Part shown: one piece after another, positions 9,866-20,783 of the stretch
How positions within the stretch are numbered: the first letter of the stretch is position 1
How the letters are laid out: each line of letters starts with the position of its first letter
NCBI GenBank assembly: GCA_963556145.1
Contig: OY744469.1
Coordinates: 5,428,767 to 5,492,766 of the forward strand
Length of the DNA: 64,000 bases
Reading direction: 5' to 3'
From: Hygrocybe punicea
Lineage: Eukaryota; Basidiomycota; Agaricomycetes; Agaricales; Hygrophoraceae
Translations under genes and position numbers: made by a program
The notes under the pieces: generated by a model
What the model saw: the letters and a program-made list of their open reading frames with translations, nothing else
Told to the model about the DNA's origin: nothing
Database searches by the model: none

Positions 9866-12800
9866 ATGTCAGCCTTTGAGCCAGAAATTGTGATCTCAAT
9901 CCTCAAAAACTCTTCGGTGATAAATCTCCAGCAAAAGAAAGATTTTACAGAGAAATGGAAGAAGGCTGTGAGTTTATTATGCAAGGGTTATTATGATTGG
10001 CATTGACGTACATTGCAAACAGGTCGATGACCGAGTCAATGCCTGGGTCAAACACCGGAGTTCTGTAACAAGACATCAGCCTTACACCATCGAACAGCTC
10101 AAATGGGAAGCAAACGTTGTGGAATATATCGCATTCATCTACAAACTGACAAAAACTCACGGAAATTCAAAAAAAGGGTCCTTGCCCCCCAGCCTACCCA
10201 AAGATATTCCGCTCTTTGGTCCACGGTTCATTCCACCGACATACCTGCACAATCGAAAACGTCATCCTTTTCCTGCCATTGAACCAGGCACAGCTTATCT
10301 CAAACCATTGAATGTTATCCACCCTTTTTACCACGACTTTTTGAGCAAATGTCCACAATGTTTGTCGAGTGATGTGCGTTGGGATGGATGGACAACAACA
10401 GGACATCGATTACTGCATGGAATCCGAGAAGAAGAAACAGCTTTGGGTTATCAGCTTGTATGCAAACCGTGTGAGACACGCTACTCCCATGCCAAGGGCA
10501 GCTCCGCAGAGGACACAGGGTCCTACTGTTTTGCGACAACAAATCCTGTGTTCTGGAAAAAGTGGGAGCATTGGTCTATCCCTCGTAAGCACGAAACATC
10601 CTGTATGAAAAGATGACTCACAGATCATAGGTGATATCCCATACTTTTTCAAACGATGTGCTGTTACTCATGAGCTATTCACCTTAATAATCGAGCTGCG
10701 GCCATCCCTGACATCAATGGGGTTAGCAGAACATATCAATCGTATGAGGCCATCATTGTCAAACTGTCCAGATGCTGACCACTGCTATAGAACTTCATTT
10801 GCTCGAGCATAGGCAGAAGGCACTGGAATACTTACAGAATTTTCAAAAACGACCAGCCTCTGTATTTGAACCAAACAAGTTGACGGAGTTCTCAGGCCCA
10901 GAGTGTGTGAACGGTTACGGCATAACACACGACTTAATTACAGATGTCTATCTGGAGTTCAGTGAGCGGACAAGGAAGACTGAGTCAGACGAGTACTTGA
11001 AGACACTCACTGGTAAGTTTTCTGCCTTGTAATGAAAGAAAACGAGTACTCAGCAAAATAAATCAACAGCTCAATGTATCTCACTTGATCATACATTCCG
11101 AGCAGCTGGCAAGGCATTAGTTGTTGACAAAGAAAAGAAACGTGTGAACGTCATGAATGGAGGTTTGCTCAGTATGCTGAATGAAAAGACAGAAACAATT
11201 AGCTGGGTGAGCGGTTTAGCCAATCTGCCATCAGACAGAAGGAAGCTTAAGTGATATGTTAGCGTTTGTGCGAAGATGCTGCAACAAATTCAATTACAGA
11301 GTCATTAGACGGTTATTCTCAACGATGCAAAATCTTAAAAGTCAAACCTGCAGATTTGATAGTCGTTGACAATTGTTGCCAGGTCCGAAATGCAATCCAG
11401 AAAGGTCTACCCGACTGCGTTGTCATCCTGGATGTCTATCATTTCTTGATGAGGTGCGTGAACAATGAGATAAAAGGAGATATCAAAAATTCTACGGCAC
11501 TGCTGTGTCTAGCCCACACATCAGTGCCGTAAATATTTTTGATCAATCCCTGCGAATACTGGACACGAATGAACTTACATGATGGTTCCCAGGTACATGA
11601 TTGTCATAGTCAAAGGCAAACAAAATCCATATAAACAGGAAGTTGCAAAGGATATAACTGAATCGATAATAAAAATACGTGCTGAAAAGGGAAAGCCAGC
11701 AGTTTATTGGAATAAAGACGAGCAAGAGACACGACTGACCACTGCATTTGGTAAATGGGCGAGGCGTGGGGGCGTCTGGACTGAAGCCGCTGTTATGGTG
11801 AGGTTGTTCCTGATGCCAAAAGCTAGCTGTTCAAGTTCAACTAGGTGCACAACAGTCAGTTACGGCATGTACAAAAAGGTTGTTTAGCAAGACCACGTCA
11901 CGATATTGCGTCCGATGGCAGCCGGATTGAGGCCTCCCACAAAGGATGGAATTCACTTCAGCGATCATTCACATGTGGTCTTGAGGTGTTCTCTGCATTA
12001 GCGCATGACCATGTACTTCGCAGGAACATTCGAATTGCCAACGCACAGTCTGAGGAAACCATGACGCCTTTCATCAAGTCAACAAATGGGTCCCATCACA
12101 CCCGGCTCATCAATCATTTTGCAAAACTATGGAACCTGTTATTGAAAAAAGAAAGGGACTCGACGAACCTTAAACCTCTCCCTGAATTATCATGCGTGCT
12201 GAGCAAAGAGATGTTTGGACTGGTCACATCGAAACATGCCGATAACTTCCAAGGAGTACTGGGTAAGCCTGAGGTCGACGAGGAAGAACTCGACCCACCG
12301 ACTGTTATCGATCCTGATGGTGTCCTAGAGGAATTCGGCATTGACCCTGCACTTTGCCTCGTGCCTCTGGCTACTGAGGTTGAGCCGTCCGTGTCAGGAC
12401 TCCGAATTCCGGCTTCCCATGCTGTATCAGAGACAAATTGGGTAAGTCACAATCCCTTATATACGACTGCAACATTAACGGCCCTCTCACTTGCAGGTCG
12501 GTGACCTGGGACTGGTTCCAGCAACACGCGATTCTGTGACTGCAGATGAGAGTCAAGCCATAATCGGTCACTCACAGCCTCACATTGTTGATCGTGGTCC
12601 CACCCCAAAGCGGAAGCTCACCCAGTCTGAGATCACGTCTGCCAAGAAACCTCGCATGGAAGTAGGTGACTCCTTCTTGAAACTGGGTTCTTGCGTGCTT
12701 ATTAGGATGTTGTAGACTTTGGACACAGCGACAAGTCTAGGTCTTGAGGCTTTTTTCAAAAATCAATGCCCCACGAATTCTCACCTCAAAGCAAAGGATT

Positions 12801-13839
12801 GCATGCCATCCTCCTCTGTGCCAGAAAAATGTGACGACTCCCAAACGATTTCTAAGCTCTCATCACCACTCGACTTGCCCAATCTACAAGGGTTGACACG
12901 ATCAGAACGCCTTTTCTCCATTGTGACACATGTAGATATACGATCCTTATCGATCAAGGGCAGCACCGAGTTCTATCTGTTTATGGACATGCGCGCTGAA
13001 AAAGGTTGGACGTCTTTTGGTATGGCATCACAGCATTGGGTTGCGGCAACTCAGGAATATAATGATCGACTCGAGGCCCTCAACAAGATGGACAATGTGC
13101 CGACTGTCCAAAAAAAGCCAATCGCCCTCGCCAACATGCTTGGACAGCTCGAACCAAAGATATTAAACCGTATTTTGACACGGAATTACCTCTGTGAGGC
13201 AGCATCTCATTTTGCCCATCATACAACTAATTTTCTTGCCCTGATAATAGCTCGTCAAAACAGTGAGACCTTCTGGAAAAAACACTGTGCCGCTGTGCCG
13301 TTGGTTAAGCCTGAGCATCAAGAGACCACCGTGACTTGTTCCGGCAAACCAGTGAGTCCTGTCCCCGGCACAAACCTCAACCAATCAAGCTGAAATTTGG
13401 TCAGCGCAAAGTCCCCAGGTGTGATCGTTGTCATACACTTATGTATCCTGGTCCTTCTGGCTCTCCGGAAAATCACAAGCGAGGCTACTGTTCTGACGGC
13501 GTCAAGAGGACAATGCAAGACGACACTGTTCCTGACTGGCCGCAGCCCCAAGGTATCTTCGAGCGTGGACTTTCCTTTCATCCTTTCAAATTCCTGTCTA
13601 CTCTCCGTGAGGTCTATGAAGAGTTGGTCATTCGCGGTGGCAATGGGGGCGATCAGGCAATGGAGTACCAAGCGTTTTTGAGCATGCTGAACAACCGCAT
13701 CAAGCTTACTCATGACGGACGATGTCTTTTCAAATTATTCAAGCTGAATCTCCCCTTTTCAATGCCTGAGGGTCTCGTTGTTGACTACGAAGGTTTGCAG
13801 CATCTTCGCGTGGACTGTCTCGGCTCATCCATCAGCTAG
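9866..13839 (+). CDS. DDE transposase with Cys-rich domain, Academ-like
   Basis: Exons join in frame from ATG 9866 (MSAFEPEIVISILKN) through about ten introns to the stop at 13839. In order: a domain with HPFYHDFLSKCPQCLSSDVRW and LGYQLVCKPCETRYSH (paired CxxC motifs, DUF6729-like); IPYFFKRCAVTHELFTLIIE; the probable RNase-H-fold core with CISLDHTFRAA (Asp 1), DLIVVDNCCQVR (Asp 2), VVILDVYHFLMR and ASDGSRIEASHKGWNSLQRS (Glu); a Lys/Arg-rich PKRKLTQ...KKPRME stretch that could be a nuclear signal; and a C-terminal CDRCHTLMYPGPSGSPENHK plus GYC finger. No stop or frameshift was found, including the 12716 exon (acceptor TTGTAG). It is probably the transposase of the element; catalytic residue assignment is by pattern. 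Confidence 0.75.
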
Positions 13840-14165
13840 TTTTCACTTTGGGTTTTCTTTTTTTCTTCAGTTGGATTACATTTTCATTCAGCCCATACAG
13901 CTTCATTGCCTTTTTTTTCAATTTGGCGCAGCCCGACAATGTTCCCATCCTTTCCATGCAGCGTTGTTCCCTTTTTCTCTTCAAAGTTGAAAAACTCTTT
14001 TCATTCATTCTGCACAGCTTCGTTGCCTTTCTCCTCCTGTTCCTTTTTTTTCTTTTAATTCAGTGCAGTTAAAACTCTTCTCCTCATTCAGCGTAGCTCC
14101 GTTTTAACTACTTGTCCTTCACCAACCACAATGAACTTTTGACATCGCTCCCATACCCAACGATT

Positions 14166-14194
14166 GCACGTGAGACCCACTTGGTCTCACGTGC
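14166..14194. repeat. 12-bp perfect palindrome with 5-bp loop near transposon right end
   Basis: GCACGTGAGACC, loop CACTT, GGTCTCACGTGC. It is followed at once by GACCAAATTGGTC, itself nearly palindromic. It lies about 55 bp inside the right end of the Academ-like unit, where a transposase binding site or cruciform could be expected; that role is inference. Confidence 0.7.
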
Positions 14195-14418
14195 GACCAA
14201 ATTGGTCGGGTTCGGTCCCAGCGGACTTAAGAGAAAACCCTTCAAATGGCGAAGTTACCATGGGTTGACTTTGACCTGATTTCACATGACTTCACTTGAA
14301 TATTCGTTTTTACTGAGCTTGACTAGTCACGACTAAAGTTAAGGGTTTTCGCAAGCGCGACTGCAGTCAGCGCATGACCCAGTCGGACTAGAGTCATGAC
14401 AACACTGTACACTGTTAG

Positions 14419-14980
14419 CATCAACCACACGAAATCACTTGACGCAACTCATGTCATCTCGCATCGTGAGCCCCTCAAGTCCCAGATTGACACCCTAAAC
14501 CTCAGCGTGCCCATCAAATACGTCGCCGTGTTCACTACCACCACTACTCAGATGTCCTCACCCAGGCTATCGAAATAGTTGCTCCGCGTGGTCAGATAGA
14601 CCTAACCGTGCGAGGCCTGCCAAGCTTGTACGACGGAATGGGAGCTGGCCAGAGGAAAGGTTTACCAATGGGGATTCATTTTCGCAAAAGTATGCATCAT
14701 ACTCCTGGCACGCTCACCCCAAAGCGACGAATTTTTCTCGAAACAGGATAATCAACAACTGGAATATCAACTCACACTGGAAGGCTTTCACCAAGATGGC
14801 TTCCCTTGGCGGCATGAGTAAAAGATCAAGTCTATCACCATCAAGTGCTGCGATCTCGCCCACACGTATACGTGTAAGCCCCGACATTATCCCCCCCCCC
14901 TTGAGATTGGTTACATTCAAATGCAGTGATGGAGAACGGTCAAACGGTCGCCAAATTCGTGCTCAAGGTTGCCTGCCCCA
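14419..14980 (+). pseudogene. zinc-type alcohol dehydrogenase-like (MDR) relic, 3' part
   Basis: The intron acceptor TGTTAG (ending 14418) is followed by INHTKSLDATHVISHREPLK and then VPIKYVAVFTTTTTQ. After a frame change come DVLTQAIEIVAPRGQIDL and, in other frames, GFIFAKV and KSMHHTPGTLTP. Near the end, VMENGQTVAKFVLKVA fits the C-terminal ESGKTIGKVVL-type end of MDR proteins. The exon phase fits the 5' part that ends at 4487. Several frame changes and degenerate stretches show it has been non-functional for some time. Confidence 0.75.
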
Positions 14981-15342
14981 AGTCGCGTTTCAGTGATTTT
15001 TTACTCACGAGTGGGGGAGGGGCGGTAGGCAACGGGAGGAGCCACTCATATGTGATTAGATGAGATGGTTTTCAATGGTACATGCATGCGATATTCGCCT
15101 TCAGTGCAACATTCAGGATATCCACGCTAACAACATCATCAATAATAAAATTGAGAAGCATTACTGTCCAGTAGTGGTATGTCGGGATTCAAACCCACGT
15201 TTTCCGTATCGAAATTATAATTATTACAGTAATAGCATATCGGCAATTTGCTCCATATGTCGCGATGCCTTTTCAACGTCTCTACAATTACAAAAACCTA
15301 AAACCTTTACTTTTTTGGGGCAAAGAATACAACCTCCAGGTA
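14981..15342. other. intergenic, no gene seen
   Basis: AT-rich sequence downstream of the P450 gene and of the MDR relic. A short B-box-like word on the minus strand near 15183 has no matching tRNA fold. Confidence 0.5.
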
Positions 15343-17474
15343 CTATGCAGTACGCTTTCGGAACAAAACGTGGGCATTCCTATTCGGAATGCAATGCGAC
15401 CCGTACCATTCGTTAGGCGGTCGCACACCCGCTTCCCGTAATTTGACGTCATACGAGATGACGACATGGGCTAGCATCACCTTGAGTTCGTTGGCCGCCA
15501 AGTGCCTGCCAGGGCTGTGGAAGCGCCGAAGCACCAAAAAGGCGTTTTGTGAATCATTTTGTGTTTTTGGAGGATGGTGATCTTAACAACAACGACGTAC
15601 CAGGCGTGCTTTCCGAGACCCCATGTGAGAAAAGACTGACTCGCGGTGACCAATTGGGCATTTGCACCATGCACGTTCGCGTTCATGAAGCGAAACGGGT
15701 CAAATACATCTGGGCGGCCGTAGATGTCCTCATCGTGATGCATAGCGTATAGCGGAGCGCAAAGCGTGGTCCTGGCAGGGATAACAGTACCGTCCGAGAA
15801 TGTGAAGTCTTTGAGGGATTTGCGCAATAGAACAACTGCAAGAAAAAGAAAAGAAAAAAAAAAGTAAGTCGGGGGAAATATTTGAATTCGGTGATGGGAA
15901 ATGTACCGCTCCCGGTCCCATTCAATCTTTGCGACTCCTTCAAGAAGCTGTCGATTTTGGGCATCCGATCCACGGCCGCCTTTGTCCAGCCATGCTCCTC
16001 CACGACGGACTCAACTTCCTCCCGCAATGACTGGGCATATTCCGGGCTGGCGGCTAGGTGGTACAATGCATGCGTAAAGGACTGATGGTGAAAAGTATTG
16101 TGAGCAGGATATAATAAATGAAAGTGAGTCTGGAAGTTTCGTACCATGGAGGTGGTATGGATGGCGGCAAAATTTACCGACAGAAGGCGCATGGCCATGT
16201 CGTGTAGTGTTCGCTGGTTGCCCGCAGTTGCATCCAGCATCCACATCAAAAAGTTATTCTGACAAATGCGTAACGCACACATCAGCGACGGAAGTGAGCA
16301 AAGCCCGCAGAATTTTTTTTTTACCGGTTTATTAGGCCAATCTTTACCGTACTCTGCCTCTTTCCGCAGGTACTCTTCAAAAATGGGGGCAAGATGCTTT
16401 GCCGTTCGCTTGATATACATAGGGAGCTTGGTAATATATGGGCCAACAAACCTATTGACAGGCGCAGATTAAACATGTGTTCTTGGCTGAACAAGATATG
16501 AAAATAGAAACGTACGGCCGTAAAAATTTAGGAAAGACGTCGAGAATAATTGCAGTTTTCAATACATCGATCGTGAATTGCGAATTTATAGCTAGATAAT
16601 CGGGATCCCGACCTATGGGATTCATATTAATTTAAATGGCCAGTCGAATCGTTGTTAGAAATCGTCTCACATAATGGAAGGCCTACGAAAAGCCTGTTGC
16701 TCGTGCGACATATAATCTCCAAGACCGCATTAGCCGCAGGTATAGCTTTCCAATCTGTTCCAATGATAATAAACGACGGTGATCAGACATTGGAAAGGAA
16801 ATAAAACAAAACAAAGATAACGCACCACAGCTGTCGAGAGAAAGAACACTGTCGAATGATTCCTTGACCTCGTCAAGAATGTCGGGGAAAAATTCTCCCA
16901 GATTTCGGGTGAGAGTGGTTCGAACAATGGAGACATGAAAAGGGTTGGCAAAGGACTCCTCGCCTAATGTGTATTTCGTATGTCCAATCTGCGGAAATCA
17001 AGAAATGAACAACTGCATGAAACAATATCTCTCAATTGAAGTCACCTCGTCAAGAGCTTCGAATAGGTTGAGATGATCGTTGCTAGCTTTACGAATATCT
17101 TCTACAGACTGGCGACCACAACAAAAGACCATCCAGCGATCTTTGAGTGCTACTTTGAAGAAGCCATTTTGGTACTGGCGGAGTCGTGAGCAATGATTAA
17201 CGTGACCAACGTTAATAAAATGCACCTTTTTACAACCTTCTATTGTCACTCTTCGGCTTTGAAGTAGATACCTTATTGCTCCTAGGTAGGATATCAGTGG
17301 TCCTGATGGACCAACGGTAGGGATGTGACCCAGCTGCAAATAAATAACACTCTCAGAAATATCGCGAGACAAGGATGTTGAGTGAAAACGCACATTTGGG
17401 GCCTTCGCCCAGACTCTAACAAGCAAGTAGAGGAGAAGGAAACCTGCAATTTCATAAACTAAAAGATGGGACAT
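15343..17474 (-). CDS. cytochrome P450 monooxygenase
   Basis: A multi-exon gene of roughly 11 exons and about 500 residues. The N-terminal anchor is LLVYEIAGFLLLYLLVRVW, followed by a proline-rich hinge (HIPTVGPSGPLISYLG). The I helix has FAAIHTTS, in the place of A/G-G-x-D/E-T-T/S. The K helix ExxR is KESQRLNG, the PERF-like region is FDPFRF, and the haem loop is FLTWGLGKHAC-PGR. The haem-ligand Cys codon is split by an intron: TG at the end of one exon (donor GTACGT), C at the start of the next (acceptor TTCCACAG), near 15600-15520. I see no frame break. The C-terminus resembles CYP68/gibberellin-type fungal P450s, but the CYP family is not assigned and the substrate is unknown. Confidence 0.85.
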
Positions 17475-17520
17475 GTCGAAAGCGCAACAAAATCAGTTTA
17501 CTGACTGCGATATTTATACT

Positions 17521-17652
17521 AGGTAGACGAACAGGGTCGTCTGCCCGTGTAGTCCCTGCCAAAGAGAAACATTGAACGGCCATCTGTGTAGAGGAACAGG
17601 GTCGTCTGCCAGTATAGTCCCTGCCAAAGAGAAACACTGAACGGCCATCCGT
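17521..17652. repeat. tandem duplication, two units of about 65 bp
   Basis: GTAGACGAACAGGGTCGTCT...AACGGCCATCTGTG is followed by a second copy starting GTAGAGGAACAGGGTCGTCT and ending AACGGCCATCCGTG. The copies differ at a few bases. The repeat lies directly upstream of the P450 start codon, so it may be in its promoter. Confidence 0.85.
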
Positions 17653-17813
17653 GCCATCCGTGCCATACGTGATTTGACAATTCAGAGCCTACGTTATCCG
17701 TGAGTGCGAAGGGTAGAATGCCGTAAGACTTGATACTCAACAGCAGAAGCCTCCGTCAAACCAGTGTTTGAATGTTGGGATAATGCCGCCGTTTTTGTTA
17801 GAACTCATGGCAG

Positions 17814-18149
17814 ATGGCAGAACATGTATGTTTTTTTACGATACAGGCCATGGGCATTGTGCCCATTCTGGATTCATCTCCGAGTGCATGGAAATGGGGT
17901 GACGTTGCAGATCTTCAGCCACGTTTCACCAACCAGCTCGAGGACACAAGAAAATACACACCTTTACTACATCAGGCCCGGGATTGCCTTATGACGGCAT
18001 ATTGCCCCCACATCAATGGTTTCATAGGTCAGGCCTACAGACACGAGTTCCGTCGAGTCCGAAGTATTCGTGTCAGTGCCTTCATTTTGGGAGTTGCCGA
18101 TCGATCAAAACTATCATATCAAAATTATCATATCAAAATTATCACATGA
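17814..18149 (+). CDS. hypothetical ORF, unrecognised
   Basis: An open frame of 111 codons reads plausibly as protein over its first two thirds (for example PSAWKWGDVADLQPRFTNQL, and HQARDCLMTAYCPHINGFIG). It ends in a low-complexity repeat of ATCATATCAAAATT. I do not recognise a family. It could be an exon of a larger damaged gene, perhaps linked to the HNH-domain relic downstream. Coding status is unproven. Confidence 0.25.
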   Translation: MAEHVCFFTIQAMGIVPILDSSPSAWKWGDVADLQPRFTNQLEDTRKYTPLLHQARDCLMTAYCPHINGFIGQAYRHEFRRVRSIRVSAFILGVADRSKLSYQNYHIKIIT

Positions 18150-18205
18150 CTTTCCCCAGATAGAACATCCGTCATGTCTAAACTCCTCTCGCTAAGCTGG
18201 CCCAT

Positions 18206-19165
18206 ATGGCACTCAGTGGATACAGGGTTTGCCTCGACTTCGAACAGCAAGCCACTGAAACACCTCTCATTCACGCACGAATCCTAGGCTACTTGATTCT
18301 CCAGCTCGGAGGTCCAGCTCCCTCCGAGAATGCGCGTCAATGATGAGATCGTCAAGTGTATTCACTCGAAATCACTCCTGCAATCATGATTACAATGTCT
18401 TGTCCGACCTTGGACACTCCATTCGTCAATGTAAGTGCTCCTTTAGGGTGAACCTCGCCCTCAGTCAAGAAGTTCAGGGCGGACACCAACCACCCGGATC
18501 TGGAGAGGGTGATTCAAGAGGCACCGAGGAGTCACGCGGAATGCGGAAGCAAAATTTCATTATGTTCCGCCTACGTCAATGTAAGTGCTCCTTTAGTATC
18601 AAAGAGATCTGGGGTGAACCTCGCCCTCAGTCAAGAAGTTCAGGGCGGACTCCGAGCGTGATTCAAGAGGCACCGAGGAGTCACGTGGAATGCGGAAGCA
18701 AAATTTCATACACCCACGAGCTCCTCCAAGAAGGTAAATTGCTATATATAGGTTTCTACTGCTACCACGGAGCTAATCCTTACCCAGGGAGCCTCGGTAT
18801 TGGCGGTCTTGAAACGTTTCGGTTACAATGTCGAAAGCCAGAATGGCCCTAAAGTGCATTCCCTTTATAATGTCTTGACAATGCAACGCGATGTACACGA
18901 CAGATTTGACCGGTTGGATATGTGGTTCGAGGGGACAGTGAGTGTTGTGCTCGTCACACATCTATGTCCCAATTGACTGCTCCGGCACCTAGGAAATCGC
19001 AATTTGCTACAACGTAAAGACCACCAGCAATGTGTTCCGGGTACCTTCCTACAAAATATCCTGACCTCCCCTCTCCGAAGCTTCTGGCCTTGCATGCGGC
19101 TTGTGCCAAGGTTGCACACCTCTCGGGTGCGGGCGAACATATAGACGAGCTTGATCGCGATGGAT
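18206..19165 (+). pseudogene. fungal HNH-domain protein relic
   Basis: The 5' part reads LIHARILGYLILQLGGPAPS. After a tandemly duplicated insert, the 3' part reads GASVLAVLKRFGYNVESQNG, then KVHSLYNVLTMQRDVHDRFD, then RLDMWFEGT, an intron (GTGAGT...CACCTAG), EIAICYNVKTTSNVFRVPSY, and after a one-base frameshift DLPSPKLLALHAACAKVAHL and SGAGEHIDELDRDG. This order (N..LTM..D.H..FD.L..WFE, then L..PSP..LALHA..A.VAHLSGA) is typical of a large fungal HNH-endonuclease-like family. The HNH core between the two parts is not recognisable. Frameshift plus missing core make it a pseudogene. Confidence 0.65.
18416..18715. repeat. direct duplication of about 150 bp inside the HNH relic
   Basis: TCAATGTAAGTGCTCCTTTAG followed by GGTGAACCTCGCCCTCAGTC and AGAGGCACCGAGGAGTCACG occurs twice (from about 18426 and 18575). 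The second copy has about 16 extra bases after CTTTAG and a small internal deletion. Each copy contains GTAAGT and TTTAG, so a duplicated intron-exon piece is possible. Confidence 0.8.
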
Positions 19166-19600
19166 AATTTGGGTGTATTAGCGTTCGATGGAGGTTCATC
19201 TGTTGTCCTAGCCCATACCCTTTTGAATAAATTGACTCATCCTATCGGAGTGGCGCATACATCTAGATATAGACCGGAGAAACGGGAGTCCTCTTGTTCA
19301 GTCTTTTCGTCACTTGAGTTGGAGGATAAATGGAAAGTGAAGTCGACATGTTCTTACTGCAATAACCAACGATCTCCAAGGGACCGCAGTCGACGAACAC
19401 CTCGTTATCGAACCCCGCATTCTTCAGCACCTCGACCTCCAGCACAGACCTCCCCGCATTCTTCCCACCATCTTGGCAGTTTAGAAATCTGATCGAATAA
19501 TAATTAGTCCAAGTGAGGGTGGAATTGAAAGCAGGGCTGACCGCAGCTCCTCATCAAGCAGTAGCCAAGTCCAACGACATCACGTGTTTGTTATGACGAA
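19166..19600. other. intergenic, no gene seen
   Basis: No convincing coding signal on either strand between the HNH relic and the next hairpin. Confidence 0.4.
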
Positions 19601-19607
19601 ATCGCGT

Positions 19608-20287
19608 GGTCGACATAAGTTTTGTCCATTTTAGTGTTACACCAGACTCAATTTGCCTGTAGCTTAAAATACACTACATTTCTGGGTATCTCATACAGAG
19701 AGAACTCGAAGAGAATGATATTTTATAAATTTCCTCCTCCTACACCCTAAGATTTGGAATACAATTGAAGGCAAGAGACAAGCCTCTCTAAATCATGGTA
19801 TTTTTCAAACTGGTATATGTCCAAGATTTTAAGGTATGGTCAATTAATAAAAGTTGGAGCTTGAAAGATTCTCTACAACTTTTCTTTTTACACTATGGAA
19901 AAATATCAAGTGGTTGCAAAGATATAAGATAAAGAAAATAGAAATTTTTGCAGGTAAGTGTAAGCTTGTTTGGCCATCAGCATAATCTGTTAAGATTTGC
20001 CTTGTATCTCAGCAACCACTTGATATTTTTCCATCATGTAAAAAGAAAAGTTGTAGAGAATCTTTCAAGCTCCAACTTTTATTAATTGACCATACCTTAA
20101 AATCTTGGACATATACCAGTTTGAAAAAATACCATGTTTTAGAGAATCTGGTCTTAGGAGGAAATGCATAAAATATCATTCTCTTCAAGTTCTCTTTATA
20201 TAAGATACTCAGAAATGTAGCATTTTTTAAGCTAAAGGAAAATTGAGTCTGGTGTGATTAACATGGACAAAACTTTTGTCAACCATC
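19608..20287. repeat. 680-bp hairpin (inverted repeat)
   Basis: Outer ends GGTCGACATAAGTTTTGTCC (19608 on) and the complementary GGACAAAACTTTTGTCAACC (to about 20284). Arms of about 300 bp share, for example, AAAGTTGGAGCTTGAAAGAT on the left with ATCTTTCAAGCTCCAACTTT on the right. No protein is encoded. It resembles the hairpins at 6499, 26219 and 27278 in form, though not in sequence. Confidence 0.85.
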
Positions 20288-20393
20288 TGTACAACCATTT
20301 TTGAAAACCTTGCTCACGGTTTCAATTTGTGTGCAAATAAAATAAAATAAATCAAAATAATCAGAAAAATACCAAAAATCCTCCCAGCACTTG

Positions 20394-20702
20394 TAGTGAA
20401 TGGCATGGGTAACCCATGGGCACAAATGGCTGTACCCGTACCCACACCCGGTGGACCTGTGGGTATAAACCCAGTGGGTTTACCCGTCATTATTTTGAGT
20501 CCTGGAACAGCCCAAACAGTCAAGAATTGGCTGAGATATTGTCAAAACAATCAAGGAGCATTGTTTTGACAATATCTCAGTCAATTCTTGACCGTTTTGG
20601 CTGTTCTAGGACTCATTTTAAAGCTGGCGGGTAGGAGAAACACTACCTGTACCCGTACCCGCACAAACCCGCATGGGTTACCCATACCTGTGCTATTCAC
20701 TA
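20394..20702. mobile_element. 309-bp hAT-type MITE rich in ACCCGTACCC words
   Basis: Ends TAGTGAATGG...ATTCACTA with identical 8-bp flanks AGCACTTG (20386-20393 and 20703-20710). Inside, GTACCCGTACCC-type words lie near both ends, and a central hairpin pairs CAAGAATTGGCTGAGATATT with TATCTCAGTCAATTCTTG. It belongs with the elements at 30467 and 59465 by layout. It lies within the left end of the Tc1/mariner relic. Confidence 0.9.
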
Positions 20703-20783
20703 AGCACTTGACAGCCATCCTCCTCAATTCATTTCATCCTCTGTAACATTCTTTCTTGACGCAGAACCTCTTAAAAGGCCATA

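Larger units (their letters stand above)
7385..14252. mobile_element. two-gene Academ-like DNA transposon (nuclease plus transposase)
   Basis: Two divergent, apparently intact genes are bracketed by inverted repeats: CATTTGCAGGGTTTTC near 7385-7400 and its complement form GAAAACCCTTCAAATG ending near 14248. The exact ends are uncertain. ACCATGGGTTG occurs just outside both ends in the same orientation (7364-7374 and 14257-14267), but CCATGG is a palindrome, so it could be part of the terminal repeat instead of a target duplication. An XPG-type nuclease together with a Cys-rich DDE transposase is the gene set described for the Academ superfamily. The unit sits inside the 4542-14407 hAT element. 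Confidence 0.65.
4542..14407. mobile_element. composite hAT-type element with nested insertions
   Basis: The left end CAGTGTTGT (4542) and right end ACAACACTG (14399-14407) are inverted repeats. The flanking 8-mers are identical: TACACTGT at 4534-4541 and 14408-14415. This is the 8-bp duplication expected of hAT insertions. GACTA/GTCA-rich subterminal repeats occur at 4551-4640, 5500-5740 and 14280-14400. Inside lie a deleted BED-hAT transposase, a desaturase exon, a hairpin and an Academ-like two-gene unit. The element sits in the MDR intron: removing it and one target copy leaves a 57-bp intron (4488-4541 plus 14416-14418) with matching phase. Nested insertions account for most of its 9.9 kb. 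Confidence 0.85.

Noticed and set aside
7364..14267. ACCATGGGTTG as a firm 11-bp target duplication
   Set aside because: The CCATGG core is palindromic, so the match could be part of the terminal inverted repeat. Academ elements are described with 3-4 bp duplications.
15170..15230. tRNA-like B box (GGGTTTGAATCCC on the minus strand)
   Set aside because: No A box, anticodon stem or acceptor pairing could be placed around it.
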